The notes: a model not told the origin generated them from the letters alone. Shown: positions 1 through 7,697, numbered from the stretch's first letter. The stretch: DNA of 11,541 nucleotides from Candidatus Omnitrophota bacterium (GCA_026387215.1 JAPLMC010000112.1:1-11541); one strand, 5' to 3'. Program-made: numbers and translations.

Positions 1-203
1 AGTTTATTGAGCTGCTTTTTTATCTGCTCCAGTATTTTTTCATCTTCCGCTTCCACTACCATTGTCATATAAGAAATAGTGGGGTCAAGAGTTTCTGACA
101 CTGCTAAAGATGATATGTTATAGCCACGCGCGCTAAATAGGCCTGCTATACGAGCCAGCACTCCGAATTTATTCTCAACTAAAACTGATATTGTATGTCT
201 CAT
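1..203 (-). CDS. ilvN: Acetolactate synthase small (regulatory) subunit, N-terminal part
   Basis: The frame begins with ATG at 203 and runs off the left edge of the window, giving 67 codons of the N-terminus. The protein starts [20 protein letters not shown] and continues through [12 protein letters not shown], the typical N-terminal ACT domain of the regulatory subunit of acetohydroxyacid synthase. In the family this domain binds valine and gives feedback inhibition while activating the large subunit. A GGAAG ribosome binding site lies about 8 bases before the ATG. It follows ilvB by 67 bp on the same strand, the usual ilvB-ilvN order, so the two subunits are very likely co-expressed. The C-terminal part is outside the window, so completeness cannot be judged. 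Confidence 0.93.
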   Translation of the reverse strand, partial: MRHTISVLVENKFGVLARIAGLFSARGYNISSLAVSETLDPTISYMTMVVEAEDEKILEQIKKQLNK

Positions 204-271
204 ATTTTAATCTTCCAAATCCCGAGCAGCGCTTGTTCGCCTTTCAGCTGCAGGAATATTGTATATCTCAT
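200..271 (-). other. 23-codon open frame filling the ilvB-ilvN spacer
   Basis: The gap between ilvB and ilvN is open from an ATG that overlaps the ilvB stop (TAATG) to a TGA that overlaps the ilvN ATG. The peptide would read MRYTIFLQLKGEQALLGIWK plus three residues. No ribosome binding site of its own is evident. It could be coupled translation through the spacer or simply chance, since about 23 stop-free codons are not rare. The spacer also carries an imperfect inverted repeat (CGAGCA...TGTTCG, 224-240) and the GGGATTTGG motif seen before other genes here. I do not claim a function. Confidence 0.15.
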
Positions 272-2019
272 TATGCTAGCCCCTCTATCATACGATTTAA
301 CGCTTCTCCCGCTGGAACCATTGGAAATACATTTTCTTCTTCTTCTACCTGAAAATCAATAAAGACAACATTATCTATTGAAATAGCTTTTTCAATTGCC
401 TTGCGAACATCTTCATTTTTCGTAACGCGAATTCCAACAGCTCCATAACTTTCGGCAAGTTTAACAAAATCAGGATTGGTCATAGTAGTATATGAACATC
501 TCTTTTTATAAACTAACTCCTGCCACTGCCTTACCATGCCGAGATAGCCGTTATTAAGTATAGCTATCTTAACATTGATTTTATTCGCGACGCACGTGCC
601 AAGCTCTTGTATATTCATTTGTATAGAGCCGTCACCTGCTATATCAAAAACTATTTTATCAGGCATGCCTATTTTAGCGCCCATTGCTGCAGGAAATCCA
701 AATCCCATTGTCCCAAGCCCGCCGGAAGAAATAAATGTGCGAGGATAGTCATATTTATACCACTGGGCAGCCCACATCTGGTTCTGGCCTACCTCTGTTG
801 TAATAATAGCCTTTCCTTTGGTAGCCTCGTAAATCTGCTCTACGACATACTGGGGTTTTATTATATTTTTTTTATCCTGATATTTAAGCGGATACTTTTT
901 CTTCCAGGATTCAACAGTCTTGAGCCATTCAGATGTATCAGGCAATTTATTCATATCCTCTATCAATTGGCCTAAGATATTTTTTGCATCTCCTACGATC
1001 GGTATATCCACTCTCACATTTTTACTTATAGACGTAGGATCAATATCAATATGTATAACCTTTGCGTAAGGCGCAAATTTATCAAGACGACCTGTGACCC
1101 TATCGTCAAAACGCGCGCCTATAGCAAGTATTAAATCCGCCTCCATAATGGCGTGATTGGCATAAGCTGTTCCGTGCATGCCAAGCATGCCAAGAGAAAG
1201 TTTATGCGTAGCTGGAAAACATCCTATACCCATTAATGTCCAAGTAATAGGCGCATTAAGTTTTTCCGTCAATTTTTTTAATTCATGATGAGCGCCTGAT
1301 GTGATAATCCCGCCGCCAGCATAGATAAGCGGTTTTTTTGAAGAAGCTATCAGCTTAGCTGCTTTTTTAATCTGACCAGGATGGCCAAACGAAGTCGGCT
1401 TATAGCTTCTAATTTCTATTTCCTCAGGCCATATAAATTCCGTTTCCTGCTGCTGAATATCTGAAGGTATATCAATTAAAACAGGGCCAGGCCTTCCGCT
1501 TGAAGCAATATAAAACGCCTCGTGGATAGTCCTTGCCAGTTCCTTAACGTCTTTAACTAAATAATTGTGCTTTGTTATCGGCCGCGTAATTCCAGTAACA
1601 TCCGCTTCCTGAAAAGCGTCGTTGCCTATAAGAAAAGACTTAACCTGGCCCGTAATCGCTATCATTGGAATGGAATCCATATACGCATTAGCAATGCCTG
1701 TTGTAAGATTTGTAGCTCCTGGCCCAGAGGTCGCAAGACATACGCCAGTTTTTCCTGTTGCGCGGCTATATCCGTCTGCTGCATGAGCTGCTCCTTGTTC
1801 GTGCCTGGTCAATATAAACTTTACGTCAGCATCGTATAAAGCATCAAATATAGGCAAAACCTGGCCGCCTGGATAACCAAATATCACTTCAACGTTCACA
1901 TCAGCGTCATACAAGGCATCAAATATAGGCAAGACCTGTCCGCCTGGATAACCAAATATTACTTCAACGCCCTCTCTTTTAAGAGACTCTATTAATATTT
2001 TCGCGCCGTTCATTTTCAT
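271..2019 (-). CDS. ilvB: Acetolactate (acetohydroxyacid) synthase, large catalytic subunit
   Basis: This is the thiamine-diphosphate-dependent catalytic subunit that condenses pyruvate with pyruvate or 2-oxobutanoate, the first common step of valine, leucine and isoleucine synthesis. The 582 residues show the N-terminal pyrimidine-binding domain with the activating glutamate in TRHEQGAAHAADGY (E74), the central FAD-type domain, and the C-terminal diphosphate-binding motif from GDG (462) to NN (489-490). Start ATG at 2019 has only a weak purine-rich site; a second ATG two codons later is an alternative. Oddly, residues 17-41 are repeated as 42-66, so the GYPGG segment occurs twice. Removing one copy gives 557 residues and places the glutamate near residue 49, close to its usual position. 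The extra 25 residues fall in the core of the pyrimidine domain and might harm folding. ilvN follows and ilvD precedes. Confidence 0.96.
   Translation of the reverse strand: MKMNGAKILIESLKREGVEVIFGYPGGQVLPIFDALYDADVNVEVIFGYPGGQVLPIFDALYDADVKFILTRHEQGAAHAADGYSRATGKTGVCLATSGPGATNLTTGIANAYMDSIPMIAITGQVKSFLIGNDAFQEADVTGITRPITKHNYLVKDVKELARTIHEAFYIASSGRPGPVLIDIPSDIQQQETEFIWPEEIEIRSYKPTSFGHPGQIKKAAKLIASSKKPLIYAGGGIITSGAHHELKKLTEKLNAPITWTLMGIGCFPATHKLSLGMLGMHGTAYANHAIMEADLILAIGARFDDRVTGRLDKFAPYAKVIHIDIDPTSISKNVRVDIPIVGDAKNILGQLIEDMNKLPDTSEWLKTVESWKKKYPLKYQDKKNIIKPQYVVEQIYEATKGKAIITTEVGQNQMWAAQWYKYDYPRTFISSGGLGTMGFGFPAAMGAKIGMPDKIVFDIAGDGSIQMNIQELGTCVANKINVKIAILNNGYLGMVRQWQELVYKKRCSYTTMTNPDFVKLAESYGAVGIRVTKNEDVRKAIEKAISIDNVVFIDFQVEEEENVFPMVPAGEALNRMIEGLA
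1822..1971 (-). repeat. 75-bp in-frame tandem duplication inside ilvB
   Basis: Two adjacent 75-bp units (1897-1971 and 1822-1896) encode the same 25-residue segment (G/N)VEVIFGYPGG...DALYDADV. Reading codon by codon I count 11 nucleotide differences: nine are third-position and synonymous, and two change the first codon from GGC (Gly) to AAC (Asn). A recent replication slip would give identical copies; this pattern looks instead like two diverged alleles joined head to tail, or an old duplication under strong protein-level constraint. Confidence 0.95.
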
Positions 2020-2041
2020 AATTATCGCTCTTTTATACCTA

Positions 2042-2081
2042 TTCGTTCGGCGATCGGGATAAATCCCGATCGCCGAACGAA
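2042..2081. repeat. Perfect 19-bp-arm palindrome between ilvD and ilvB
   Basis: The left arm TTCGTTCGGCGATCGGGAT (2042-2060) is perfectly repeated in inverted form at 2063-2081, with a 2-base loop. It fills most of the 71-bp ilvD-ilvB spacer. No T-run follows on the minus strand, so it is not a standard intrinsic terminator. Its TCCCGATCgCCGAaCG arm resembles the arm of the element between alr and greA (TCCCGATCtCCGAtCG), suggesting one element family. The ilvB frame stays open through it. Confidence 0.9.
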
Positions 2082-2090
2082 GAAATTTGA

Positions 2091-3746
2091 TTACTCCAAT
2101 ATCGCGCCTTTTGAAGCAGATGACACCATTCGGCTGTATCTTGAAAGCCAGCCACTTGTAACCCTTGGTTTAGGCGTCTTCCATTTTATAAGACGTTTTT
2201 CTATTTCAGAACTTGGCAAATCCACATCTATTCGTCTTTCTTTTATATCTATTGTAATTATATCATTATTCTTAATCACAGCTATTGGCCCACCCTTACT
2301 AGCTTCAGGAGAAATATGCCCTATACACGGACCACGCGTTCCTCCTGAAAATCTGCCATCTGTAATAAGCGCCACATCATTTGATAAGCCCATACCTACT
2401 ATTGCTGACGTAGGAGAAAGCATTTCCCTCATGCCAGGGCCACCAGATGGGCCTTCATATCTGATCACAACAACATCGCCTTTTTTAATCTTTCCACTTA
2501 GAATAGCGCTCATTGATTCTTCTTCAGAGTCAAATACCTTTGCAACGCCCTGGAAAAACATTGCCTCTTCGCTTACTGAGCCCTGTTTTACAACACATCC
2601 ATCTGGAGAGATATTACCTTTTAATATGGCAATGCCTCCCTCTATTTTATAGGGATTATCAAGCGGCCTTATAACCTCTCCATCAGAAACCTTGCTAAGC
2701 TTTGCAATTTCTTTTATTGATAAGCCACTTACAGTAGGATTATCATTCAATTTACTTTGCAACCTATTTAAAACGCCTGGTATGCCCCCAGAGGCTTCCA
2801 GATCTTCAAGAAAATATTCTCCTCCAGGCCTTAAATCTGATATCTTAGGAGTAGTCCTGCTTATTTTGTCAAATATATCAAGCGATAATGAAATTCCAGC
2901 TTCCTTTGCTATTGCCGTAAGATGCAAAACCGTATTTGTAGACCCACCAAGCGCCATATCCACCATTATTGCGTTCAGGAACGCCTTTTTATTCATAATA
3001 GAACGCGGCTTCACATTTTTTGCAACAAGCTCGTTAATTCTTCTGCCACTTTCAAAAGCTATCCTGGATTTTTTGCTGGACACTGCCAGGGATGTAGCAC
3101 ACCCTATCAAAGACATGCCCATTGTCTCAGTGATGCAGCTCATTGTATTGGCTGTAAAAAGCCCTTGACATGAACCAGGGCCTGGACATGCGTTCATTTC
3201 AAGCTCATCCATATCTTCTTTCGATATCTCGCCCTTCTTGAACTTTCCCACAGCTTCAAATGTATCCCTTACAAGATCAAGCCGCCTTCCTTTATAATGG
3301 CCTGTCAACATCGGACCTGCTGTAACAATAATAGTAGGAATGTTCATTCTTGCGCTTGCCATCAACATACCTGGCGTAATCTTATCGCAATTTGTTAAAA
3401 GCACTAGGCCGTCAAGCGAATACGCTCCTGCAATTGTCTCTACCATGTCCGCTATTAACTCTCTTGAAGCAAGAGAATATCGCATACCTGAATGGCCCAT
3501 TGCAATACCATCGCATATTCCAGGTATTCCGAAAATAAAAGGTTTTCCTCCTCCTGCATAAACTCCATTTTCAATAGAACGCTCCAAGGTTCGCATATGC
3601 ATATGGCCAGGTATAAGATCAGTAAAACTGGACGCTATTCCTATAAAAGGCTTTTTAAGATCATTGCAGCATGCGCCTGTAGCATATAAAAGAGCTCTGT
3701 TGCCTGCTTTAGAAATACCTTTTTTAATAATATCGCTTCTCACCAC
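2091..3746 (-). CDS. ilvD: Dihydroxy-acid dehydratase
   Basis: This iron-sulfur lyase dehydrates 2,3-dihydroxy-isovalerate and 2,3-dihydroxy-3-methylvalerate to the 2-oxo acids, the third step of valine and isoleucine synthesis. The 551 residues have the family's usual length and motifs: CDGIAMGH (D79), [13 protein letters not shown] with C120, D121 and the lysine K122 that is carbamylated in the family, [10 protein letters not shown] with C193, [18 protein letters not shown] (E441) and [10 protein letters not shown] with the catalytic serine S467. The position held by cysteine in plant-type TPCN enzymes is PGH here ([11 protein letters not shown]), as in the E. coli-like and archaeal-like branch. 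The start is GTG (3746, or the adjacent GTG), preceded by an AGGGGTG site. It lies upstream of ilvB in the same direction, separated by a palindrome. Confidence 0.96.
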   Translation of the reverse strand: MVRSDIIKKGISKAGNRALLYATGACCNDLKKPFIGIASSFTDLIPGHMHMRTLERSIENGVYAGGGKPFIFGIPGICDGIAMGHSGMRYSLASRELIADMVETIAGAYSLDGLVLLTNCDKITPGMLMASARMNIPTIIVTAGPMLTGHYKGRRLDLVRDTFEAVGKFKKGEISKEDMDELEMNACPGPGSCQGLFTANTMSCITETMGMSLIGCATSLAVSSKKSRIAFESGRRINELVAKNVKPRSIMNKKAFLNAIMVDMALGGSTNTVLHLTAIAKEAGISLSLDIFDKISRTTPKISDLRPGGEYFLEDLEASGGIPGVLNRLQSKLNDNPTVSGLSIKEIAKLSKVSDGEVIRPLDNPYKIEGGIAILKGNISPDGCVVKQGSVSEEAMFFQGVAKVFDSEEESMSAILSGKIKKGDVVVIRYEGPSGGPGMREMLSPTSAIVGMGLSNDVALITDGRFSGGTRGPCIGHISPEASKGGPIAVIKNNDIITIDIKERRIDVDLPSSEIEKRLIKWKTPKPRVTSGWLSRYSRMVSSASKGAILE

Positions 3747-3762
3747 ACCACCCCTGACTTTA

Positions 3763-3825
3763 AAGTTTTAACCTCTTGCCTCTAGGTTCCATAATTCTTT
3801 CTTTCTGAACCAAGGGGTAAAACTT
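3763..3825. repeat. Imperfect inverted repeat upstream of ilvD
   Basis: AAGTTTTAACCTCTTG (3763-3778) pairs with CAAGGGGTAAAACTT (3811-3825) with one bulge and one mismatch, and GGTTC (3785-3789) pairs with GAACC (3807-3811) as a partly competing inner stem. The element occupies most of the 83-bp gap between the isomerase gene and ilvD. In the transcript it would form a hairpin shortly before the ilvD ribosome binding site. It has no T-run typical of a terminator. It may be a degraded palindromic element or a leader structure. Confidence 0.55.
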
Positions 3826-3829
3826 CTAA

Positions 3830-4804
3830 CTATAAAATTTCTATCTTAGCGCCATTCTTTAAGGTCTCTGTAATTTTATCTACTTCATTCCTTTTGTGCT
3901 TATTAGTTAAAAACTTTTCTATATCGCTGGAAACCTCTTCATACGTCAGAGTATGCGCAGGTTTCTTACCTAATGCTTTTATTATATGATAACCAAACTG
4001 GGTTTCAACCACAGCGCTGATCTGGTCTTTTTCAAGATTAAAAGCAGCGTCTTCAAAAGGTTTCACCATCTGGCCTTTTCCAAAAGAACCTAAGTCTCCG
4101 CCATTAGAAGCTGAACCATCTTCTGAATTTTCTTTAGCAAGCTTTGCAAAATCTTCGCCTGAGAGAGCCCTGACTCTAAGCGCCTCTATCTTTTCCTTTG
4201 CCTTCTGCTTTTCCTCAGGAGTTGCTTTGTCACCAACTTTTATAAGTATATGGCTTGCGCTTACTTCTTCAGGAACATTTAATTTATCTTTATTGGATTC
4301 GTATTCCTGCTTTTTTTCAGCCTCTGTCACAGGGCTTAACTTTGAAAAAACATTTTTGTTTAAATATGTGTTTATATAAACGCCCTTCTTTATATCTTCC
4401 CTGAGATCCTTTATTTCTACGCCTCTTTCTTTTAACGCCTTCTGAAACTCTTGATCAGAGCCAAAACCTTTTTTAATATTCTCCAGTTCTGTGTCAACAT
4501 CTTTGCTCAGATCCCCAAGGTTTGCTTTCTGACTTGTCTGGTATAATAACTCTGCTGCTACAAGTTCATTAAGTATATCTTTTTTCAGCTTATCTTTTTC
4601 CTCATCCTTTACAATAACTCCGTACATCTTTTGATTTTCTATATAATTATTGAGCGCTGCATTCAGCGTAACTGCTTTGATCCCAACCCCATTAACCTTT
4701 GCTACAAACACTTCTTTTTGGGAAGCTGCATGTGAAGAAACAGCCGAAAATAATGCAATTATTGCAATTGCTATTGCCACAAACCAAACATTTTTAATAC
4801 GCAT
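3830..4804 (-). CDS. Exported parvulin-type peptidyl-prolyl cis-trans isomerase (SurA/PrsA-like)
   Basis: The protein isomerises X-Pro bonds and probably helps exported proteins fold outside the cytoplasmic membrane. It has 324 residues: a signal peptide at about 1-27 (MRIKN, a hydrophobic stretch, then SHAAS as cleavage area), a helical SurA-N-like chaperone region at about 30-175, and a parvulin domain at about 181-280 ([51 protein letters not shown]). The C-terminal 40 residues are helical and charged. There is no lipobox cysteine after the signal peptide, so it looks soluble or periplasmic and not lipid-anchored. ATG at 4804 has a clear GGAG site five bases upstream. A likely promoter sits at 4855-4883, so it may begin its own transcript after greA. 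SurA, PrsA and PpiC are not distinguishable here. Confidence 0.92.
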   Translation of the reverse strand: MRIKNVWFVAIAIAIIALFSAVSSHAASQKEVFVAKVNGVGIKAVTLNAALNNYIENQKMYGVIVKDEEKDKLKKDILNELVAAELLYQTSQKANLGDLSKDVDTELENIKKGFGSDQEFQKALKERGVEIKDLREDIKKGVYINTYLNKNVFSKLSPVTEAEKKQEYESNKDKLNVPEEVSASHILIKVGDKATPEEKQKAKEKIEALRVRALSGEDFAKLAKENSEDGSASNGGDLGSFGKGQMVKPFEDAAFNLEKDQISAVVETQFGYHIIKALGKKPAHTLTYEEVSSDIEKFLTNKHKRNEVDKITETLKNGAKIEIL

Positions 4805-4854
4805 AATAGCTCCTTTTCTATGGCTGGTTTAGAATATCTAGCCATTAACTTTTT

Positions 4855-4883
4855 ATTATCTCATTTTTATAAATAAAATTCAA
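4855..4883 (-). promoter_or_regulatory. Candidate sigma-70 promoter for the isomerase gene
   Basis: On the minus strand TTGAAT (4878-4883) and GATAAT (4855-4860) are separated by exactly 17 bases. They match the -35 box at 4 of 6 and the -10 box at 5 of 6 positions. This lies in the 139-bp greA-isomerase gap (4805-4943) and would give a leader of about 45 bases containing a small inverted repeat (ATGGCT 4820-4825 with AGCCAT 4840-4845). The prediction is by eye in AT-rich DNA. Confidence 0.5.
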
Positions 4884-4943
4884 TATAATTTTCGGAAGAG
4901 AAATATTTAAATTTCTCCAGGGAGCTTCCACGGCAAGCCTATA

Positions 4944-5417
4944 TTACCTGGATATTTCCAAAATCTTGTACTTCAATATGCCTGCTGGGGCCTTGATATT
5001 TGCAATATCCCCGGCCTTGCACCCCAAAAGAGCCTTTCCGACAGGGGAAGAAATAGAAATCTTGCCTTTTGAGTAATCAGCCTCATCTTCGGTTACCAGC
5101 ATATAATTCATATCTTCTTTTGAATCTATGTCCACTAACTTTAATTTAGCTCCGATATAAGCCTTGTCCGAGGGTATGTTTTCATTATCCAGGATCCTGG
5201 CTGTCAGGATCTTTTCCTCAAGCTCCCTGATTCTTTTCTCGTTTATTGCCTGCGACTGCTTTGCAGAATCATACTCTGCATTTTCGCTCAAATCTCCCAT
5301 CTGCCTTGCCTTTTCAAGAGCATTTGCTATTTCCTTGCGTTTTACGGTTTTAAGTATTTTTAAATCATCTTTAAGTTTGTCACACCCGTCTCTTGTCAAA
5401 AAAGTGCCTTCAGACAT
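4944..5417 (-). CDS. greA: Transcription elongation factor GreA
   Basis: GreA enters the secondary channel of stalled RNA polymerase and stimulates cleavage of the backtracked transcript. From ATG 5417 the protein has 157 residues, the normal length. The N-terminal coiled coil (about 1-75) carries the tip motif GDLSENAEYDSAK with the acidic residues D42 and E45 that hold the catalytic magnesium, and the C-terminal FKBP-like domain contains SISSPVGKALLGCKAGD. The same frame is open further upstream to 5531 through the palindromic spacer into alr, but the family's N-terminus and an AGGAGG site directly before MSEG fix the start at 5417. It follows alr by 74 bp. Inference: it is transcribed with the tsaE-tsaB-alr genes. 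Confidence 0.96.
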   Translation of the reverse strand: MSEGTFLTRDGCDKLKDDLKILKTVKRKEIANALEKARQMGDLSENAEYDSAKQSQAINEKRIRELEEKILTARILDNENIPSDKAYIGAKLKLVDIDSKEDMNYMLVTEDEADYSKGKISISSPVGKALLGCKAGDIANIKAPAGILKYKILEISR

Positions 5418-5421
5418 ATCT

Positions 5422-5427
5422 CCTCCT
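5422..5427 (-). promoter_or_regulatory. greA ribosome binding site
   Basis: AGGAGG lies four bases before ATG 5417 and decides this start over the longer upstream frame. The site begins almost where the hairpin element (5430-5481) ends, so folding of that element could affect access to it. Confidence 0.85.
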
Positions 5428-5429
5428 AA

Positions 5430-5481
5430 ATCCCGATCTCCGATCGGAATCATGACCGTTGTCCCGATCGGAGATCGGGAC
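5430..5481. repeat. Inverted pair of hairpins between alr and greA
   Basis: Two 21-base hairpins face each other. The right one (5461-5481) has perfect 9-bp arms GTCCCGATC/GATCGGGAC around GGA. The left one (5430-5450) has the same arms with one mismatch around TCC. The spacer is 10 bases. Together 5431-5447 and 5464-5480 are perfect 17-bp inverted repeats, so the piece can fold as two small hairpins or one long one. The greA frame remains open through it. It resembles the 2042-2081 palindrome in arm sequence. Confidence 0.88.
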
Positions 5482-5491
5482 AAAAACATAA

Positions 5492-6604
5492 TTACCTGTA
5501 TATCCGTGGAACACGATGGCCTATATTGCACAATACCTCGTAAGGTATCGTATTTATAAGTTTGGCAAGGTCTTCCGCTCTTATAATCTCTCCTGCCTGA
5601 CTGCCTATAAGAATCACATCATCCCCTACTGTTACATTCCTTAGATGCCCCACATCTACCATGCACATATCCATGCAAACCCTGCCTACTATGAAGCAGC
5701 GAACGCCCTTTACTAAAACCTGAGCCTTATTTGAAAAATGCCTTGAATATCCATCGCCATAACCAACAGGTATAGTTGCTATTTTTGTAGGTTTACGCGT
5801 CACATAAGTCATGCCATAACTTATGCTGCGACCCTTTGGCATTGATTTCAAATGAGTAATTTTTGTTCTAAGGGTAAGCGCCGGAGTTAAAAGTATGCTT
5901 TTTAACAAGCTTTCTTTAGGGTATATACCATACATCATGAGGCCCGGCCTGACCATGTTCATGTGGCTGTCTTTAAAATCTATAAGGCCCATGCTGTTTG
6001 CGGTATGCTTCACAGGTATATATATGTTATTATCCCACAGGTCTTCTATAAGGCGCTTAAAATTCCTTATTTGGTTATAGGTAAAAACTTTATCAGCCTC
6101 CGCATTCGGAAAGTGCGTAAAAATTCCGTCTATAATAATATTTTTTAATTTTGCAATCTTTTTTATAAAACCTATTGCTTCTTCATGCCAAAACCCAAGG
6201 CGTCCCATGCCCGTATCTACCTTTATATGCACCTTTACTTTTTTATTTCTGGACTGCGCAAGCTTTGAAAGTCTTTTAGGAATATCCAGGTCGGAAACTG
6301 TCTGTATTACATTTAACTTTAATACACCTTCTATCTCTTCTGGCAAAATAGCGCCTATCACTAAAACTGGTTTTTTTATTCCTACTCTGCGCAGAGTAGC
6401 TGCTTCATCAAGAGACGCAACGCCGAAATAATCTACATAATCTACGATCGCTTTTGAAACCTCTTTCATTCCATGGCCATAAGCGTCCGCCTTTACAACA
6501 CCGAGAATCTTTGTGTCGCTTTTTACAATATGGTTCACTATCTCTAGATTGTGCCGAATAGCGTCCAAGTCTATTTCTGCAAATGTAGGCCTATAGAATT
6601 TCAT
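5492..6604 (-). CDS. alr: Alanine racemase
   Basis: Alr is a pyridoxal-phosphate enzyme that converts L- to D-alanine for peptidoglycan. The 370 residues contain VVKADAYGHG with the cofactor lysine K38, HIKVDTGMGRLGF (K128 corresponds to the lysine that is carbamylated in the Bacillus enzyme), HTANS (H200), RPGLMMYG (R219), and SISYGMTY with the second catalytic base Y263 in the C-terminal beta domain, followed by GYGDGYSR and CMDMCMVDV. The ATG at 6604 overlaps the tsaB stop as ATGA, indicating translational coupling; an in-frame TTG at 6622 is a less likely start. The gene ends 11 bases before the paired-hairpin element that precedes greA. Codon use looks like its neighbours. Confidence 0.96.
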   Translation of the reverse strand: MKFYRPTFAEIDLDAIRHNLEIVNHIVKSDTKILGVVKADAYGHGMKEVSKAIVDYVDYFGVASLDEAATLRRVGIKKPVLVIGAILPEEIEGVLKLNVIQTVSDLDIPKRLSKLAQSRNKKVKVHIKVDTGMGRLGFWHEEAIGFIKKIAKLKNIIIDGIFTHFPNAEADKVFTYNQIRNFKRLIEDLWDNNIYIPVKHTANSMGLIDFKDSHMNMVRPGLMMYGIYPKESLLKSILLTPALTLRTKITHLKSMPKGRSISYGMTYVTRKPTKIATIPVGYGDGYSRHFSNKAQVLVKGVRCFIVGRVCMDMCMVDVGHLRNVTVGDDVILIGSQAGEIIRAEDLAKLINTIPYEVLCNIGHRVPRIYR

Positions 6605-7278
6605 AGCTTTCTGACCTGACAATCTTCAGGATATAAGTATAAAGGTGTAAGTTTATCCAGATTAGTTTTTTTAACTTTTTTAAGTTTTGAGAATCCAAGT
6701 TTTATCAAATTCCCAGCTCCAGGATACCAGTATTCTTCTTCAAGAAAAATAGCTTTTTTATTAAGGCTTTTTATTTTATCTTTGTAGAGAATAAGTCCGT
6801 CTCCTAAAAATAGTGCCTCTTCTTTTATATTTTTCATCAGCTTCTCTACAGGTTGTAAAATATAATCCGACTTCCTGACAATATTTTTTCCATTTCTGCG
6901 ATAAATAGAGGAATAGACCTGTCCTCTTTTCGCATCTATTACAGGAACTATATTTATGCCGCAATTAATTGCATTGCAGGCAATAGAGTCTATGCTCGCC
7001 ACCCCCATACATGGCTTACCGGAAGCAATGCCAAAACCTTTTACTGCGCTGACACCTATTCTTAAACCGGTAAATGAGCCTGGGCCAACGCCTATTATAA
7101 AAGCGTCTATTTTATTTATAGAAACTCTGGAAGTCTTTAGTAACTCTTTTACCTTTGGCACAAGTTCTATGGCATGCCTTCTATCAAGTAAATGAAATTC
7201 TTCTTTTATTATACGCTCATCCTCGCTCAAAGCAATGTTCAGAAATTTAGAACTAGTGTCAATGCCTAGAATCTTCAA
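6601..7278 (-). CDS. tsaB: tRNA t6A threonylcarbamoyl transferase complex protein TsaB
   Basis: TsaB (YeaZ) is the ASKHA-fold partner that binds TsaD and, with TsaE, supports transfer of threonylcarbamoyl to A37 of ANN-decoding tRNAs. The 225-residue protein begins MKILGIDTSSKFLNIALS, the family's first phosphate-like loop, and has GVGPGSFTGLRIG at about 63-75, the most conserved TsaB motif. The start codon is TTG (7278), supported by a GAGAGGTG site about five bases upstream and by the exact fit of MKILGIDTS to the family N-terminus. It overlaps the end of tsaE by 20 bp and its TGA overlaps the alr ATG. Length is normal for TsaB (about 220-230), and the TsaD-like C-terminal half is absent, as expected. 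Confidence 0.94.
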   Translation of the reverse strand: MKILGIDTSSKFLNIALSEDERIIKEEFHLLDRRHAIELVPKVKELLKTSRVSINKIDAFIIGVGPGSFTGLRIGVSAVKGFGIASGKPCMGVASIDSIACNAINCGINIVPVIDAKRGQVYSSIYRRNGKNIVRKSDYILQPVEKLMKNIKEEALFLGDGLILYKDKIKSLNKKAIFLEEEYWYPGAGNLIKLGFSKLKKVKKTNLDKLTPLYLYPEDCQVRKL

Positions 7279-7678
7279 CCAACACCTCTCTTTTATCGCC
7301 GAATTTCGCCTTTAATCTTACAGATATTAGTTTTTCCGGAAGAAGACATTTAATTTTTTCCGCCCATTCTATCACAGTAATACCATCTCCGTAAATATAC
7401 TCTTCTATTGCCAAGTTCTCTATTGCTTTCAAATCACTCATTCTGTATAAATCAAGATGATACAGCGGAATTTTCCCTTGATATTCTTTTATAAGAACAA
7501 ACGTAGGGCTATTTATGCGGCCAGGATTTTTTACGCCCAGTCCTTTTCCAATGCCTTTTGTAAATGTAGTTTTTCCGCTTCCCAGGTTTCCATAAAGCGC
7601 TACAACATCTCCCGGGAAAAGTTTCTTCGCCAATCTTTCCCCAACCAGCATCGTCTCCCTAGCGCTATTCGTCAGCAT
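7259..7678 (-). CDS. tsaE: tRNA t6A biosynthesis ATPase TsaE
   Basis: TsaE (YjeE) is the small P-loop ATPase that resets the TsaBD complex in t6A synthesis. From ATG 7678 the protein has 139 residues: GDVVALYGNLGSGKTT (Walker A, 30-38), SPTFVLIKEY (57-66), HLDLYR (74-79) and VIEWAEK (102-108), all typical. An earlier in-frame ATG at 7702 would add eight residues, MLGIWSLD, but that part lies in a repeat element and has no ribosome binding site, whereas MLTNSARET is preceded by GGAG at seven bases and matches the family's N-terminus. It is 59 bp downstream of thiL and overlaps tsaB, which it assists, so the two are very likely translated together. Confidence 0.95.
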   Translation of the reverse strand: MLTNSARETMLVGERLAKKLFPGDVVALYGNLGSGKTTFTKGIGKGLGVKNPGRINSPTFVLIKEYQGKIPLYHLDLYRMSDLKAIENLAIEEYIYGDGITVIEWAEKIKCLLPEKLISVRLKAKFGDKREVLVEDSRH

Positions 7679-7685
7679 ATCCAAA

Positions 7686-7689
7686 CTCC
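7686..7689 (-). promoter_or_regulatory. tsaE ribosome binding site
   Basis: GGAG, seven bases before ATG 7678, supports this start over the ATG at 7702. It is part of a GGGATTTGGAG stretch (7686-7696) that recurs before other genes in the window. Confidence 0.65.
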
Positions 7690-7697
7690 AAATCCCC

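Noticed and set aside
2042..2081. Intergenic palindromes as rho-independent terminators
   Set aside because: None is followed by a T-run on the coding (minus) strand, and genes continue in the same direction just after them.
2692..3168. Plus-strand open frames opposite ilvD, greA, thiL and other genes
   Set aside because: They are antisense shadows of well-supported genes, with no family motifs or ribosome binding sites.
3760..3792. A 10-codon leader peptide ([10 protein letters not shown]) upstream of ilvD as an attenuator
   Set aside because: It has only two Leu and no Ile or Val, no good ribosome binding site, and no terminator-type structure follows it.
4944..5531. A 195-residue version of GreA starting at 5531 inside alr
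   Set aside because: The extra N-terminal residues come from alr antiframe and the palindromic spacer; GreA family length and the AGGAGG site place the start at 5417.
6382..6399. An 18-base perfect palindrome CTACTCTGCGCAGAGTAG in alr
   Set aside because: It encodes the normal ATLRRVG segment of alanine racemase and is short enough to arise by chance; no matching copy was seen elsewhere.
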